A stretch of 64,000 nt of DNA from Pseudomonas serboccidentalis (GCF_028830055.1 NZ_CP101655.1:1804880-1868879), one strand, 5' to 3'; counted from the first letter of the stretch, positions 43,925 through 52,801 are shown. A program made the numbers and translations. The notes: generated by a model not told the origin, from the sequence alone.

Positions 43925-45316
43925 TTATTTGCGATCCAGCCACACGGTCTGCGCGTTGCAGAACTCGCGCACGCCGAAGTGCGACAGTTCACGGCCGAAG
44001 CCGCTTTTCTTCACGCCGCCGAAGGTCACGCGCGGGTCGCTGGCAGAGTAGCCGTTGATGAACACCCCGCCGGTTTCCAGTTCGCTGGTCAGTTGCTGGG
44101 CCAGTTGCACGTTGGCGGTGTAGATCGTCGCGGTGAGGCCGAAGTCGCTGTCATTGGCCAGGGCCACGGCGTGGGCGCAATCGCGGGCGGTGATGATCGA
44201 CGCCACCGGGCCGAACAGTTCCTGTTTGAACGAGGTCATACGGTCGGTGACGTCGGCCAGCACGGTCGGCTCATAGTAGTTGCCCGGGCCTTCGGCCTTG
44301 CCGCCGCCGAGCAGCAGGGTGGCGCCTTCTTCGAGGGTGTCGCGCACTTGCTGATCGAGTTCGTCACGCAGATCGAAACGTGCCATTGGACCGATGTAGG
44401 TGTCAGCGGACAGCGGATCGCCGACCTTCAGCTTGCGGGTCGCTTCGACGAATTTTCGGGTGAATTCCTCGACCACGCCTTCTTCGATGATCAGGCGTTT
44501 GGCCGCAGCGCACACCTGGCCGGAGTTCTGATAGCGGCCGATGACGGCGGCTTGGACGGCTTCGTCGAGATCGGCGTCATTGAGCACGATGAACGGGTCG
44601 GAACCGCCCAGTTCCAGCACGCATTTCTTCAGCGCGGCACCGGCCTGGGCACCGATGGCCATGCCGGCGCGCACGCTGCCGGTCAGGGTCACGGCGGCGA
44701 TACGCGGGTCGGCGATGGCGCTGGAAACGCCTTCGGGGGTGACGTTGATCACTTCAAACACGCCATCAGCGAAACCGGCGTGCTTGAAGGCGTCGCGCAG
44801 CAGGTAGGCGCTGCCCATCACGTTCGGCGCATGCTTGAGCACGTAGGTGTTGCCGGCGATCAGCGCCGGGACCGCGCCGCGTAGCACTTGCCAGATCGGG
44901 AAATTCCATGGCATCACCGCGAGGATCGGGCCGAGCGGACGGTACTCGATCCGCGCTTTGCCACCTTCGACTTGGGTCGGCTCGGCGTCGAGCATGGCCG
45001 GACCGTTTTCCGCGTACCACTCGCAGAGCTTGGCGCATTTCTCGATTTCGCCACGGGCCTGAGCGATCGGCTTGCCCATTTCCTGGGTGATCATGGTTGC
45101 CATGGCTTCGGCGCTGTCACGCAGTGCGCCGGCCAGTGCGCTCAGGGCGCGGGAGCGGTCTTGCAGCGGCTTGCGCTTCCACTTCGAGAACCCGAACGCG
45201 GCGCGGGTCAGCGCAGCGTCGAGGGCCTCCGCCGACTCAAAGGCGTAGTGGCCGATCTGCTCGCCGGTGGCGGGGTTGATCGAGATGGCGTGGGTCTGGC
45301 TGGAAATCGGGCTCAT
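43925..45316 (-). CDS. NAD(P)-dependent aldehyde dehydrogenase, Sad/YneI type
   Basis: A 463-residue cytosolic aldehyde dehydrogenase. The Rossmann segment is seen as GPILAVMPWNFPIWQVLRGA, the catalytic Glu in LELGGSDPFIVLN (about residue 240) and the catalytic Cys in NSGQVCAAAKRLI (about 275). The sequence layout resembles E. coli Sad (succinate semialdehyde dehydrogenase). It is divergent from a LysR gene at 45414 with under 100 bases between starts, as sad and ptrR (yneJ) are in E. coli. Inference: it oxidises succinate semialdehyde or a similar aldehyde from amine breakdown. Confidence 0.82.
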   Translation of the reverse strand: MSPISSQTHAISINPATGEQIGHYAFESAEALDAALTRAAFGFSKWKRKPLQDRSRALSALAGALRDSAEAMATMITQEMGKPIAQARGEIEKCAKLCEWYAENGPAMLDAEPTQVEGGKARIEYRPLGPILAVMPWNFPIWQVLRGAVPALIAGNTYVLKHAPNVMGSAYLLRDAFKHAGFADGVFEVINVTPEGVSSAIADPRIAAVTLTGSVRAGMAIGAQAGAALKKCVLELGGSDPFIVLNDADLDEAVQAAVIGRYQNSGQVCAAAKRLIIEEGVVEEFTRKFVEATRKLKVGDPLSADTYIGPMARFDLRDELDQQVRDTLEEGATLLLGGGKAEGPGNYYEPTVLADVTDRMTSFKQELFGPVASIITARDCAHAVALANDSDFGLTATIYTANVQLAQQLTSELETGGVFINGYSASDPRVTFGGVKKSGFGRELSHFGVREFCNAQTVWLDRK

Positions 45317-45413
45317 GGCTGGCTCCTGCGAGTTCAGTGGATGGGCCTAGAGTAGGGTGGCGTTTGTTTTCTGGAAACTGAATAATACAGATCGTTTCTT
45401 TCACGATTGGAGA

Positions 45414-46298
45414 ATGACTGTGGATCTGGTGCAGCTGGAAATCTTCAAGGCCGTTGCCGAGCACGGCAGCATCAGCGCCGCCGCGGCGCAGATCCATCGC
45501 GTGCCGTCGAATCTGACCACGCGGATCAAACAGCTGGAGCAGGATCTGGGCGTCGACCTGTTCATCCGCGAGAAAAGCCGTCTGCGCTTGTCGCCCGCCG
45601 GCTGGAGTTTTCTCGAGTACGCCCGGCGCATTCTCGATCTGGTGCAGGAGGCCCGGGCCACCGTCGCGGGTGAAGAACCACAGGGCGCGTTTCCCTTGGG
45701 GTCGCTGGAAAGCACGGCGGCGGTGCGTATTCCCGAACTGCTGGCGGCGTACAACCAGTTGCACCCCAAGGTCGACCTGGACCTGTCCACCGGCCCTTCC
45801 GGGACGATGATCGACGGTGTGCTCTCCGGGCGATTGGCGGCGGCGTTCGTCGATGGCCCGGTGCTGCACCCGGCCCTTGAGGGCGTGCCGGCGTTCGAGG
45901 AAGAAATGGTCATCATCGCGCCGCTCAATCACGCTCCGGTGCAGCGCGCGGCGGACGTCAACGGCGAGAACATCTATGCGTTCCGCTCCAATTGCTCCTA
46001 CCGGCACCATTTCGAAAAATGGTTCAGTACGGATGCCGCCGTGCCCGGCAAGATTTTCGAGATGGAGTCCTATCACGGCATGCTCGCCTGCGTCAGCGCC
46101 GGGGCCGGGCTGGCGCTGATGCCGCGCAAGATGCTGCAGAGCATGCCCGGTAGCGCCACGGTCAGTGTCTGGCCGCTGACGGCGGATTTTCGCTATCTGA
46201 CGACGTGGCTGGTGTGGCGACGGGGCACGGTGTCGCGTAGCTTGAGCATGTTTGTGCGTTTGCTCGAGGAGCGCGGTGTGGTGCGCGCAGACGCCTGA
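45414..46298 (+). CDS. LysR family regulator, PtrR-like
   Basis: A 294-residue LysR regulator. The winged HTH (about 1-60) is [20 protein letters not shown] followed by [20 protein letters not shown]. The effector domain begins at about residue 90 with [20 protein letters not shown], a segment typical of this subgroup. The start ATG 45414 has GGAG six bases upstream; the frame from 45357 is not supported. It is divergent from the aldehyde dehydrogenase, its presumed target, and converges on the NCS1 permease gene 54 bases away. Confidence 0.85.
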   Translation: MTVDLVQLEIFKAVAEHGSISAAAAQIHRVPSNLTTRIKQLEQDLGVDLFIREKSRLRLSPAGWSFLEYARRILDLVQEARATVAGEEPQGAFPLGSLESTAAVRIPELLAAYNQLHPKVDLDLSTGPSGTMIDGVLSGRLAAAFVDGPVLHPALEGVPAFEEEMVIIAPLNHAPVQRAADVNGENIYAFRSNCSYRHHFEKWFSTDAAVPGKIFEMESYHGMLACVSAGAGLALMPRKMLQSMPGSATVSVWPLTADFRYLTTWLVWRRGTVSRSLSMFVRLLEERGVVRADA

Positions 46299-46352
46299 TT
46301 GACGCAAGGGCACGAAGACGATGCCGGAGCTTCTTTTGTCATCCGGACACAG

Positions 46353-47768
46353 TCACAGACTGCCCACCAGTTTCCCGCCCATCATCCGCCGCCGATAGGC
46401 GCTGTCACGATTGGCCAGCCAGAAATACAGCGGCGAAGTAACCAGCAGGCCCACCAGCCACGACAGGTCGGCGCCGTTGATGTGCGCCGACACCGGGCCG
46501 ACGTACAACGGGGTGTTCATGAACGGGATCTGCACCGCGATGCCGATCGCATAGGCCAGCAGCGCCTGCGGGTTGTAGCGCCCGTAGATGCCGCCGTCGA
46601 CCTGGAAGATCGACTGGATGTCGTACTGGCCTTTGTGGATGGCGTAGAAGTCGATCAGGTTGATTGCGGTCCACGGCACCAGCACGACCAGCAGCACCAG
46701 CACCATGTCGACGAAGTGGCCGATGAAGTCCTTCGAGGCGCCGACGGCGGCAAAGCAGCAGGCCAGCAGGACGATGATCGAAATCACCGCACGGCTTTTC
46801 GCGGTCGGGATCCAGCGGTAGGCGAAGGTCTGCACCAGGGTGATCAGCGACAGCACCGCGCCGTACAGGTTGAGGGCGTTGTGGCTGATCACACTGAGCA
46901 GGAACAGCACCAGCATCAGCGGGCCGATGGAACCGGTGGCGAGTTTGACCGCATCCATGGTGTCCATGCCCACGGGGGTCGCGAGGACGGCGACGGCACC
47001 GAAGATGAACGCCAGACTCGAACCCAGCGCCGAACCCAGATACGTCGTCCAGAACGTCGATGAGACTTTGACGTCGGCCGGCAAGTAACGCGAATAGTCG
47101 GACACGTAAGGGGCAAACGCGATCTGCCACAGCGCGGCGAGCGACACGGTGGCAAGCCAGCCGGAGAGGTTGAAACCGCCCCGGGTGAGGAAGTCATCGG
47201 TTTGAACATGGGTGAAGATGTAGCCGAAACCGACGACGATGCCGATCCCCAGCACCCAGGTGCCGATGCGGTTGAGCACGTGGATGAAGCGGTAGCCGAT
47301 GATGCCGATGATCCCCGAACCGAGGGCGCCGATGACGATGCCGACCGGCACCGGCACGCTGTCGACCACGCCATGCAGCGACTTGCCGGCGAGGACGATG
47401 TTGGAGGCGAAGAAGCCGATGTACATGACGCCGGCAATCAGCACCACCAGCAGGGCCCCGAGCGAGCCGAACTGCGCGCGGCTCTGGATCATCTGCGGAA
47501 TGCCCATCTGCGGGCCTTGCGCCGAGTGCAGCGCCATCAGCACGCCGCCGACCAGGTGACCGACCAGAATCGCGACGATGCCCCACAGCAGATTCAAGTG
47601 AAACAACTGCACGCCCAGCGCGCCGGTCACGATCGGCAACGGCGCGATGTTGCCGCCGAACCACAGCGTGAACAGATCCCTGACCTTTCCGTGGCGATCT
47701 TCGGGGGGCACGTAGCCTATCGTGTGTTTTTCAATGAGCGGGGCGGACGTTGTTGCAGAGGTGGACAT
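46353..47768 (-). CDS. NCS1 family nucleobase/hydantoin-type permease
   Basis: A 471-residue permease with about 12 helices of the nucleobase-cation symporter 1 family (cytosine, uracil, allantoin or hydantoin uptake). Landmarks are VRDLFTLWFGGNIAPLPIVT, GVLMALHSAQGPQMGIPQMI and YVSDYSRYLPADVKVS. The start at 47768 is chosen because residues before it are shadow. It lies in the neighbourhood of M20, DUF1028, RidA and monooxygenase genes and is separated from them by a LysR gene. Uptake of a nitrogen-containing heterocycle is inferred. Two inverted repeats lie in its 5' leader. Confidence 0.83.
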   Translation of the reverse strand: MSTSATTSAPLIEKHTIGYVPPEDRHGKVRDLFTLWFGGNIAPLPIVTGALGVQLFHLNLLWGIVAILVGHLVGGVLMALHSAQGPQMGIPQMIQSRAQFGSLGALLVVLIAGVMYIGFFASNIVLAGKSLHGVVDSVPVPVGIVIGALGSGIIGIIGYRFIHVLNRIGTWVLGIGIVVGFGYIFTHVQTDDFLTRGGFNLSGWLATVSLAALWQIAFAPYVSDYSRYLPADVKVSSTFWTTYLGSALGSSLAFIFGAVAVLATPVGMDTMDAVKLATGSIGPLMLVLFLLSVISHNALNLYGAVLSLITLVQTFAYRWIPTAKSRAVISIIVLLACCFAAVGASKDFIGHFVDMVLVLLVVLVPWTAINLIDFYAIHKGQYDIQSIFQVDGGIYGRYNPQALLAYAIGIAVQIPFMNTPLYVGPVSAHINGADLSWLVGLLVTSPLYFWLANRDSAYRRRMMGGKLVGSL

Positions 47769-47790
47769 GACGAACTCCAAGGCAAGGATG

Positions 47791-47832
47791 AGTACGTGGA
47801 CGTACTTCGGTAAGCGCCGGCACGAACGGCGC
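47791..47832. promoter_or_regulatory. Tandem inverted repeats in the NCS1 permease leader
   Basis: AGTACGT-GG-ACGTACT (47791-47806) is a perfect 7+7 dyad. GCGCCG-GCACGAA-CGGCGC (47814-47832) is a second, 6+6. On the minus strand they lie 23-64 bases upstream of the permease start codon and would form two adjacent hairpins in the mRNA leader, or binding sites for a regulator. They do not match a riboswitch class I recognise. Confidence 0.45.
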
Positions 47833-47871
47833 ATTTCTTGTTGAAGCGATCATGTGCAAAGGCCGGGGATA

Positions 47872-47885
47872 GATAAATTAGTAAG
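47872..47885 (-). promoter_or_regulatory. Motif shared with the monooxygenase promoter, permease side
   Basis: On the minus strand CTTACTAAT-TTATC lies about 104-117 bases upstream of the permease ATG. The similar CTTAATAATATTTTACC lies 92-108 bases upstream of the monooxygenase ATG (52893-52909). The similarity and near-equal distance suggest one regulator, probably the LysR at 48130. The motif is AT-rich and may also be part of a -35/-10 region. Confidence 0.4.
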
Positions 47886-47987
47886 TTTGTTGCTTCAGAC
47901 CTTAAAAAATATATGCCCCGGGTCCGGGGGCTGTCCGGTATGTTCAACCGTGATCAATAACCAAAACTTTCAGGGGCGAACCCTTTC

Positions 47988-48102
47988 CTGTGGCGAGGGA
48001 GCTTGCTCCCGCCGGGCTGCGAAGCGGCCCCAAAAACCGCACCACGCCCCCTGTTGCGCTGAGTGCTGCGCACTCAAGCGGGAGCAAGCTCCCTCGCCAC
48101 AA
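47988..48102. repeat. REP-type inverted repeat (GTGGCGAGGGAGCTTGCTCC family)
   Basis: Left arm 47988-48012, right arm about 48078-48102, near-perfect reverse complements. Between them are further GC-rich inverted bases, including GAGTGC-TGC-GCACTC (about 48061-48075). It lies in the leader of the LysR gene at 48130, 28 bases upstream of the ATG, so it may affect its expression. Confidence 0.8.
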
Positions 48103-48129
48103 GCGTCGTCTCACTTGCAGAGGTTTTAT

Positions 48130-49041
48130 ATGGCTGCCTACAACCTGCGTCAGCTCAAATACTTCGTCACCACCGCCGATTGCGGCAGCGTCGCCGAAGC
48201 CTCGCGCAAGCTCTATATCGCCCAGCCGTCGGTGTCGACCGCGATCAAGCATCTGGAAGAAAGCTTCGGTGTGCAGTTGTTCATTCGTCATCACGCCCAG
48301 GGCGTTTCGCTGACGCCCAGCGGTTCGCGCTTCTATCGCAAGGCGCTGGAGTTGCTGCGGGTGGCGCATGAGTTCGAGCAGAACGCGCTGGCTGACAATG
48401 ATGTGGTGTCGGGGCAGATCGATATCGGCTGCTTCGAAACGGTGGCGCCGCTGTACCTGCCACGCCTGATCGCCGGTTTCAAGGCGCGCTGGCCGGGAGT
48501 GGAAATTCGTATTCGCGATGGCGAACAACAGGAACTGGTGCAGGCACTGACCGCCGGCAGCATCGATGTGGCAATGCTGTTCGAACACGACCTCGACACC
48601 ACCATCGACACCACGCCGCTGATGCCGCCGCAGCAGCCTTATGCCTTGCTGCCGGCCGACCATCGCTTTGCGCAACAGGCGAAAGTCTCGCTGCACGATC
48701 TGGTGCTGGAACCGATGATCCTGCTCGACGTGGTGCCGAGCCGCACCTACTTCGTAAGCATTTTCGAAGAGCGCGGACTGACCCCGCACATCGTCTTCAG
48801 CTCGCCGTCGATCGAGATGGTGCGCGGCATGGTCGGGCGCGGTTTCGGCTTTTCGATTCTGGTGACCCGACCGTTCGGCGAGTACACCTACGACGGGCAG
48901 AAAGTGGTGTGCGTGCCGCTGGCGGAAAACGTGACCGGCTCGGGCTTGTCGGCAGCGTGGTTGCGTCGGGTGCAACTGACCAAACCGGTGCAGTTGTTTG
49001 TCGATCATTGCCGCGAGGAACTGGCTCGACTGCACGCCTGA
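48130..49041 (+). CDS. LysR family regulator of the monooxygenase/RidA cluster
   Basis: A 303-residue LysR regulator: HTH at about 3-62 (LRQLKYFVTTADCGSVAEAS; LYIAQPSVSTAIKHLEESFG), effector domain from about 92. The ATG at 48130 has GAGG eight bases upstream; the frame from 47854 runs through a REP repeat. It sits between the NCS1 permease gene (divergent) and the M20/DUF1028/RidA/monooxygenase genes (convergent), and is their probable regulator. Confidence 0.86.
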   Translation: MAAYNLRQLKYFVTTADCGSVAEASRKLYIAQPSVSTAIKHLEESFGVQLFIRHHAQGVSLTPSGSRFYRKALELLRVAHEFEQNALADNDVVSGQIDIGCFETVAPLYLPRLIAGFKARWPGVEIRIRDGEQQELVQALTAGSIDVAMLFEHDLDTTIDTTPLMPPQQPYALLPADHRFAQQAKVSLHDLVLEPMILLDVVPSRTYFVSIFEERGLTPHIVFSSPSIEMVRGMVGRGFGFSILVTRPFGEYTYDGQKVVCVPLAENVTGSGLSAAWLRRVQLTKPVQLFVDHCREELARLHA

Positions 49042-49062
49042 GCCAGCGCCCCTCGACGATGT

Positions 49063-50214
49063 TCAGTGACGGATCAAGGTCAGCATCCGTTGCAGCATCG
49101 CATCGCAGGCATCGAGTTGCGCACGACTGACAAACTCATCGGGTTTGTGCCCCTGGTCCATGCTGCCGGGGCCGCAGACCACGGTGGCAATACCCGCCGC
49201 ATCGAACAGCCCACCCTCGGTGCCGAACGCCACGGTGCCGAACTCCCGAGAACCGCAGAACGCCGCAATCAGCTCCGCCGCCTGACTCTGTGCATCGGTG
49301 GCCAGGCCCGGATAGGCCGACAGCTCACTGAAGCGAATCGCGCTGTGCTCACTCACCGCACGCATGCGCGGCAGCACTTGCTGCTCGGCGTAGGCCTGCA
49401 ACTGCTGCGCGACTCGCGCCGGATCCTGCGAGGGCAGGGCGCGGATTTCGAAGTCGAAGCGGCAATCGGCGGGGACGATATTCAGCGCTTTGCCACCGCT
49501 TATGACCCCGGTCTGCACCGTGCTGTAGGGCGGGTCGAAACGCGCGTCCTGATGCTCCGGCGCTTGCAATTGCTGGCCGATACGCCCCAGCTCGCCGATC
49601 AGTTGCGCGGCGTACTCGATGGCGTTGACCCCCAGCGGTGCATACGCCGAATGACACGGATGACCGTGCACGTCGCAGCGCATCGCCAGTTTGCCTTTAT
49701 GGCCGAGTACCGGTTTGAGCTCGGTGGGTTCACCGATGATGCACAGCAACGGTTTGACCGGGCGGCGCTCCAGTTCGGCGAGCAGCGAGCGCACACCGAG
49801 GCAGCCGACTTCTTCGTCGTAGGACAGGGCGATGTGCACTGGCATGCGCAGCGTTGTTTGAACCAGCGTCGGCACCAAGGCCAACACGCAGGCTATGTAG
49901 CCCTTCATGTCCGCCGTGCCGCGCCCGAACAACTTGCCGTCGTGCTCGCTGAGTTCGAACGGCGCAACGGTCCACGGCTGACCGTCGACCGGCACCACAT
50001 CGGTGTGCCCCGAGAGCACGATGCCCGGTTGATCGGCCGGGCCAATCGTCGCGAACAGGTTGGCCTTGTTGCGCTCGGCGTTGTAGATCAGCTCGCACGG
50101 CACGTCGAAGCCAGTTAGGTAGTCACGCACGAATTCGATCAACTGCAGGTTGGATTCGCGGCTGGTGGTATCGAACCCTACCAGCGTCTTGAGCAAAGCG
50201 ACGCTGCTGCTCAT
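49063..50214 (-). CDS. M20 family deacylase (ArgE-type)
   Basis: A 383-residue metallohydrolase of the acetylornithine deacetylase/M20 family. The metal-binding sites are visible: IVLSGHTDVVPVDGQPW (first His and Asp), FGRGTADMKG, the catalytic base region YDEEVGCLGVRSLLAEL, and GEPTELKPVLGHKGKLAM. Annotation tools would probably call it argE, but the setting suggests a deacylase for a pathway intermediate rather than arginine synthesis; this is inference. The start overlaps the stop of the DUF1028 gene (ATGA), so the two are translated together. Confidence 0.85.
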   Translation of the reverse strand: MSSSVALLKTLVGFDTTSRESNLQLIEFVRDYLTGFDVPCELIYNAERNKANLFATIGPADQPGIVLSGHTDVVPVDGQPWTVAPFELSEHDGKLFGRGTADMKGYIACVLALVPTLVQTTLRMPVHIALSYDEEVGCLGVRSLLAELERRPVKPLLCIIGEPTELKPVLGHKGKLAMRCDVHGHPCHSAYAPLGVNAIEYAAQLIGELGRIGQQLQAPEHQDARFDPPYSTVQTGVISGGKALNIVPADCRFDFEIRALPSQDPARVAQQLQAYAEQQVLPRMRAVSEHSAIRFSELSAYPGLATDAQSQAAELIAAFCGSREFGTVAFGTEGGLFDAAGIATVVCGPGSMDQGHKPDEFVSRAQLDACDAMLQRMLTLIRH

Positions 50215-50888
50215 CGATCGTCTCCGGCGACGCCATAACCCGGCGCTTTGGCCGGATCGAGGGCGCGGTCAATGTAATCCTGCAACTGTGGCTGATAGGC
50301 GTCCCAGAGTGTTTGCAGTTGGCCGATTGGGTCTTCATCAGCCCAGTCGACCCGCAAATTGACGATCGGCCAGGTCTGTTCACCGACCACCATCACGGCC
50401 GCCGAATGCACCGGTCCGGCTTCGCCACCGAGGGCCTGTGCAGCGTGCAGAGCCTTGAGCAAACGGTCGGCCAGTTGGCCTTCGCCGTCCTCAAAGGCAC
50501 TGACCATCGCCTCGATCACCGCACGCCCGGCGAGCATGTTGCCGGCGGCTACGCATTGTTCCCCGGAGACCGCGTTGTGTACGCCGAGGGTTTGTGCACC
50601 GCTGAAATGCGCGGTCTGGCCGAGGTGGTTGATCGCGGTGATCTGCCGGTACTGGCTGTAGCCGTTGCGGGTCAGCACTTGGTCCAGCGCAGCGTCGGGC
50701 GCCAGGCCTTGCTCCATCAGCGCGAGGACTTCCGGGCCGAGCGACGGCAGGGTGATGTTCTGGCTCGACACCGCGCCGACACCCGGCAGCAACCACGGAC
50801 AGCGCGCGCCGACGGCGATGCTGGAGGAACTGATGGCGACACCGAACTGGCCGGTTTCGGGGCAGCGGGCTGCGATTGAAAAGGTCAT
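50211..50888 (-). CDS. DUF1028 family Ntn-hydrolase-like protein
   Basis: A 225-residue protein of the DUF1028 family, which adopts an N-terminal-nucleophile hydrolase fold. Landmarks are the Met-Thr-Phe-Ser-Ile-Ala start (MTFSIAARCPETGQFGVAIS), where the residue after Met can act as the nucleophile, and ARCPWLLPGVGAVSSQN. Its activity is not known. Genes of this family often accompany RidA and amidohydrolase-type enzymes. It ends at the start of the M20 gene (four-base overlap) and follows a REP-like repeat at 50921. Confidence 0.82.
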   Translation of the reverse strand: MTFSIAARCPETGQFGVAISSSSIAVGARCPWLLPGVGAVSSQNITLPSLGPEVLALMEQGLAPDAALDQVLTRNGYSQYRQITAINHLGQTAHFSGAQTLGVHNAVSGEQCVAAGNMLAGRAVIEAMVSAFEDGEGQLADRLLKALHAAQALGGEAGPVHSAAVMVVGEQTWPIVNLRVDWADEDPIGQLQTLWDAYQPQLQDYIDRALDPAKAPGYGVAGDDR

Positions 50889-50920
50889 GGTCTAACTCCT
50901 TGTGTGTCTGGGCTGGCCTC

Positions 50921-50985
50921 ATCGCGAGCAAGCTCGCTCCCACCGTTGGAATGCATTCCCCTGTAGGAGTGAGCCTGCTCGCGAT
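50921..50985. repeat. REP-type pair inside the catabolic gene set
   Basis: ATCGCGAGCAAGCTCGCTCC (50921-50940) and TGTAGGAGTGAGCCTGCTCG (50962-50981) are half-sites of the 21266 family in inverted orientation with mismatches. It separates the DUF1028 and RidA genes, so read-through may be reduced at this point. Confidence 0.75.
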
Positions 50986-51007
50986 AGCCGCGACTCGGTC
51001 TGCCGAC

Positions 51008-51424
51008 TTACTCTGGAATCACCGCCACCACATCAATCTCCATCAGCCACTGCGGCTGCCCCAGTGCCGACACCACCAGCCCGGTGGAAATCGGGAACAC
51101 GCCTTTGAGCCACTTGCCGACTTCCTGATACACCGGCTCGCGGTAGCGCGGGTCGATCAGGTAGGTGGTGGTCTTGACGATGTGGCTCATGTCGCTGCCG
51201 GCTTCTTCGAGCAATTGTTTGACGTTGCGCATCGCCTGTTCGGCCTGTGCGCGCGGGTCACCGAGGCCCACCAGATTGCCGTCGAAATCGGTGCCGACCT
51301 GACCCCGCACATACACCGTGTTGCCGGCGCGCACGGCCTGGCACAGGTCGTTGTCCAGGGTCTGGTTAGGGTAGGTGTCCTTGGTGTTGAACATACGGAT
51401 GCGGGTGTGGGTTGGCTTGCTCAT
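51008..51424 (-). CDS. RidA family deaminase (imine/enamine hydrolase)
   Basis: A 138-residue RidA/YjgF/UK114 protein, which hydrolyses reactive enamines and imines. Landmarks are GNTVYVRGQVGTDFDGNL, PRAQAEQAMRNVKQLLEEAG and TTTYLIDPRYREPVYQEV, where the conserved Arg lies in the active-site loop. The start at 51424 has GGAG upstream. RidA here probably acts on an unstable intermediate produced by the adjacent monooxygenase or M20 enzyme. It lies 57 bases downstream of the monooxygenase. Confidence 0.87.
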   Translation of the reverse strand: MSKPTHTRIRMFNTKDTYPNQTLDNDLCQAVRAGNTVYVRGQVGTDFDGNLVGLGDPRAQAEQAMRNVKQLLEEAGSDMSHIVKTTTYLIDPRYREPVYQEVGKWLKGVFPISTGLVVSALGQPQWLMEIDVVAVIPE

Positions 51425-51481
51425 GTACAGCTCCGGACAGTGGCGGCGAGGTGCGCGGAGCACCGCCGCGAAAGAGGGAAA

Positions 51482-52801
51482 TCAAGCGTCGACGGTGTCG
51501 GCGGCTTTGGTGTTGGCGCTCGAATGCAGGGCCGCTTCACGCTGCTCGGCATCTTGGTAGTCGAGGTATTTGCGCTGGGTGGCGATGTGGTCGGCCACGT
51601 GTTTGGCGTCGTGCCAGACGCCCCAGATGAACGACGAGCCGCGCCGCGACTGCCATGGCAGCCCGAGGAAATACACCCCCGGCTCACTGGACACGCCGCG
51701 CTGATGCTGTGGTTTGCCCTTGTCATCAAACGCTGCGACCTGCAGCCAGGAATAATCCACGGCGAACCCGGTGGCCCAGATGATCGAGGTGATGCCGGCC
51801 TTGGCCAGGTCCAGATCGATCAGCGGATTTTTCACGCATTCGGGATCCGGATAGGTCTCGCGCGCTTCAGGTTCTTGCGGCAGGTCGAGACCATTGCGCT
51901 CGACGTAAGCGTCAGCAGCATCCAGCAGGGCGAGATAGTTTTCGTCGCCACGCTTGAGGTTGTCGCGCAGGTCCTGCTTGAAAGTCACCACGCCGTTGTT
52001 GAACGCCTCGGTCACGCCGACCAGGGTCATGCCGCGATGGGCCAGGCCACGGAAGTCGATGGTGCGCCCGCCATGGGCACCGCTGACCGCGATGGTCACG
52101 TGCTCGCGACCGGGTTTCATCGCCGCCTGATCCCACTCGCCGAGCACCCCCAGCCACCAGCAGAAATCCCGGTTGCGATAGGCACGCGGCGGACGGTCGT
52201 GAGCGCCGACCGAGAGGTAGACCTGCTTGCCGGAACGCTGCAGTTCATCGGCGATCTGCACGCCGGACGAACCGGCACCGACCACCAGCACCGCGCCTTC
52301 GGGCAGTTGCTGCGGGTTGCGATAGTCGGCGGAATGGATCTGCAGCAGGCGTGGGTCTTGGGGGGCGATCGGCGGGATCACCGGACGCTGGAACGGGCCG
52401 GTCGCCGCGACCACGCGGTTGGCCTCGATCACCCCTTCGCAGGTCTCGACGGTGAAACCCGGACGACCGACATTGCGCACCACGCTTTTGACCTCGACGC
52501 CGGTACGGATCGGCGCATTGAATTTCTTCGCATAGGCTTCGAAGTAGTCCGCTACGCGCTCCTTGGGAGCGAAGCCGTCGGGATCGACATCATCGAATTC
52601 CAGCCCGGGAAAGCGGTCGTGCCACGCCGGACCGTTGGCCACCAACGAGTCCCAGCGCCCGGTGCGCCAGCGTTCGGCGATGCGGTTGCGTTCCAGCACC
52701 AGGTGCGGCACACCGAGTTTGCTCAGGTGCTCGCTCATCGCCACACCCGCCTGTCCGGCCCCCACGACAAGCGTGTCTGTTTTTATTATTTCAGTGCTCA
52801 T
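51482..52801 (-). CDS. Flavin-containing monooxygenase (YUCCA/CzcO-like)
   Basis: A 439-residue FAD- and NADPH-dependent monooxygenase. The FAD site is seen in TDTLVVGAGQAGVAMSEHLS (about 7-28), the NADPH site in GAVLVVGAGSSGVQIADELQ (about 165-190), and the WDSLVANGPAWHDRFPG segment resembles the FMO fingerprint. Family members oxidise nitrogen or sulfur atoms in amines and thiols. AGGAAGGATG lies just upstream of the ATG. It heads the unit monooxygenase-RidA-(REP)-DUF1028-M20. The substrate is unknown. Confidence 0.85.
   Translation of the reverse strand: MSTEIIKTDTLVVGAGQAGVAMSEHLSKLGVPHLVLERNRIAERWRTGRWDSLVANGPAWHDRFPGLEFDDVDPDGFAPKERVADYFEAYAKKFNAPIRTGVEVKSVVRNVGRPGFTVETCEGVIEANRVVAATGPFQRPVIPPIAPQDPRLLQIHSADYRNPQQLPEGAVLVVGAGSSGVQIADELQRSGKQVYLSVGAHDRPPRAYRNRDFCWWLGVLGEWDQAAMKPGREHVTIAVSGAHGGRTIDFRGLAHRGMTLVGVTEAFNNGVVTFKQDLRDNLKRGDENYLALLDAADAYVERNGLDLPQEPEARETYPDPECVKNPLIDLDLAKAGITSIIWATGFAVDYSWLQVAAFDDKGKPQHQRGVSSEPGVYFLGLPWQSRRGSSFIWGVWHDAKHVADHIATQRKYLDYQDAEQREAALHSSANTKAADTVDA

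Noticed and set aside
47791..47832. Mini-ykkC (guanidine-II) riboswitch
   Set aside because: Only one loop contains ACGA and that is on the wrong strand for the permease; the second hairpin has a two-base loop.
49063..50214. Arginine biosynthesis argE
   Set aside because: Family match is right, but no arginine genes are nearby and the four-base overlap with DUF1028 and the RidA/monooxygenase setting point to a catabolic deacylase.
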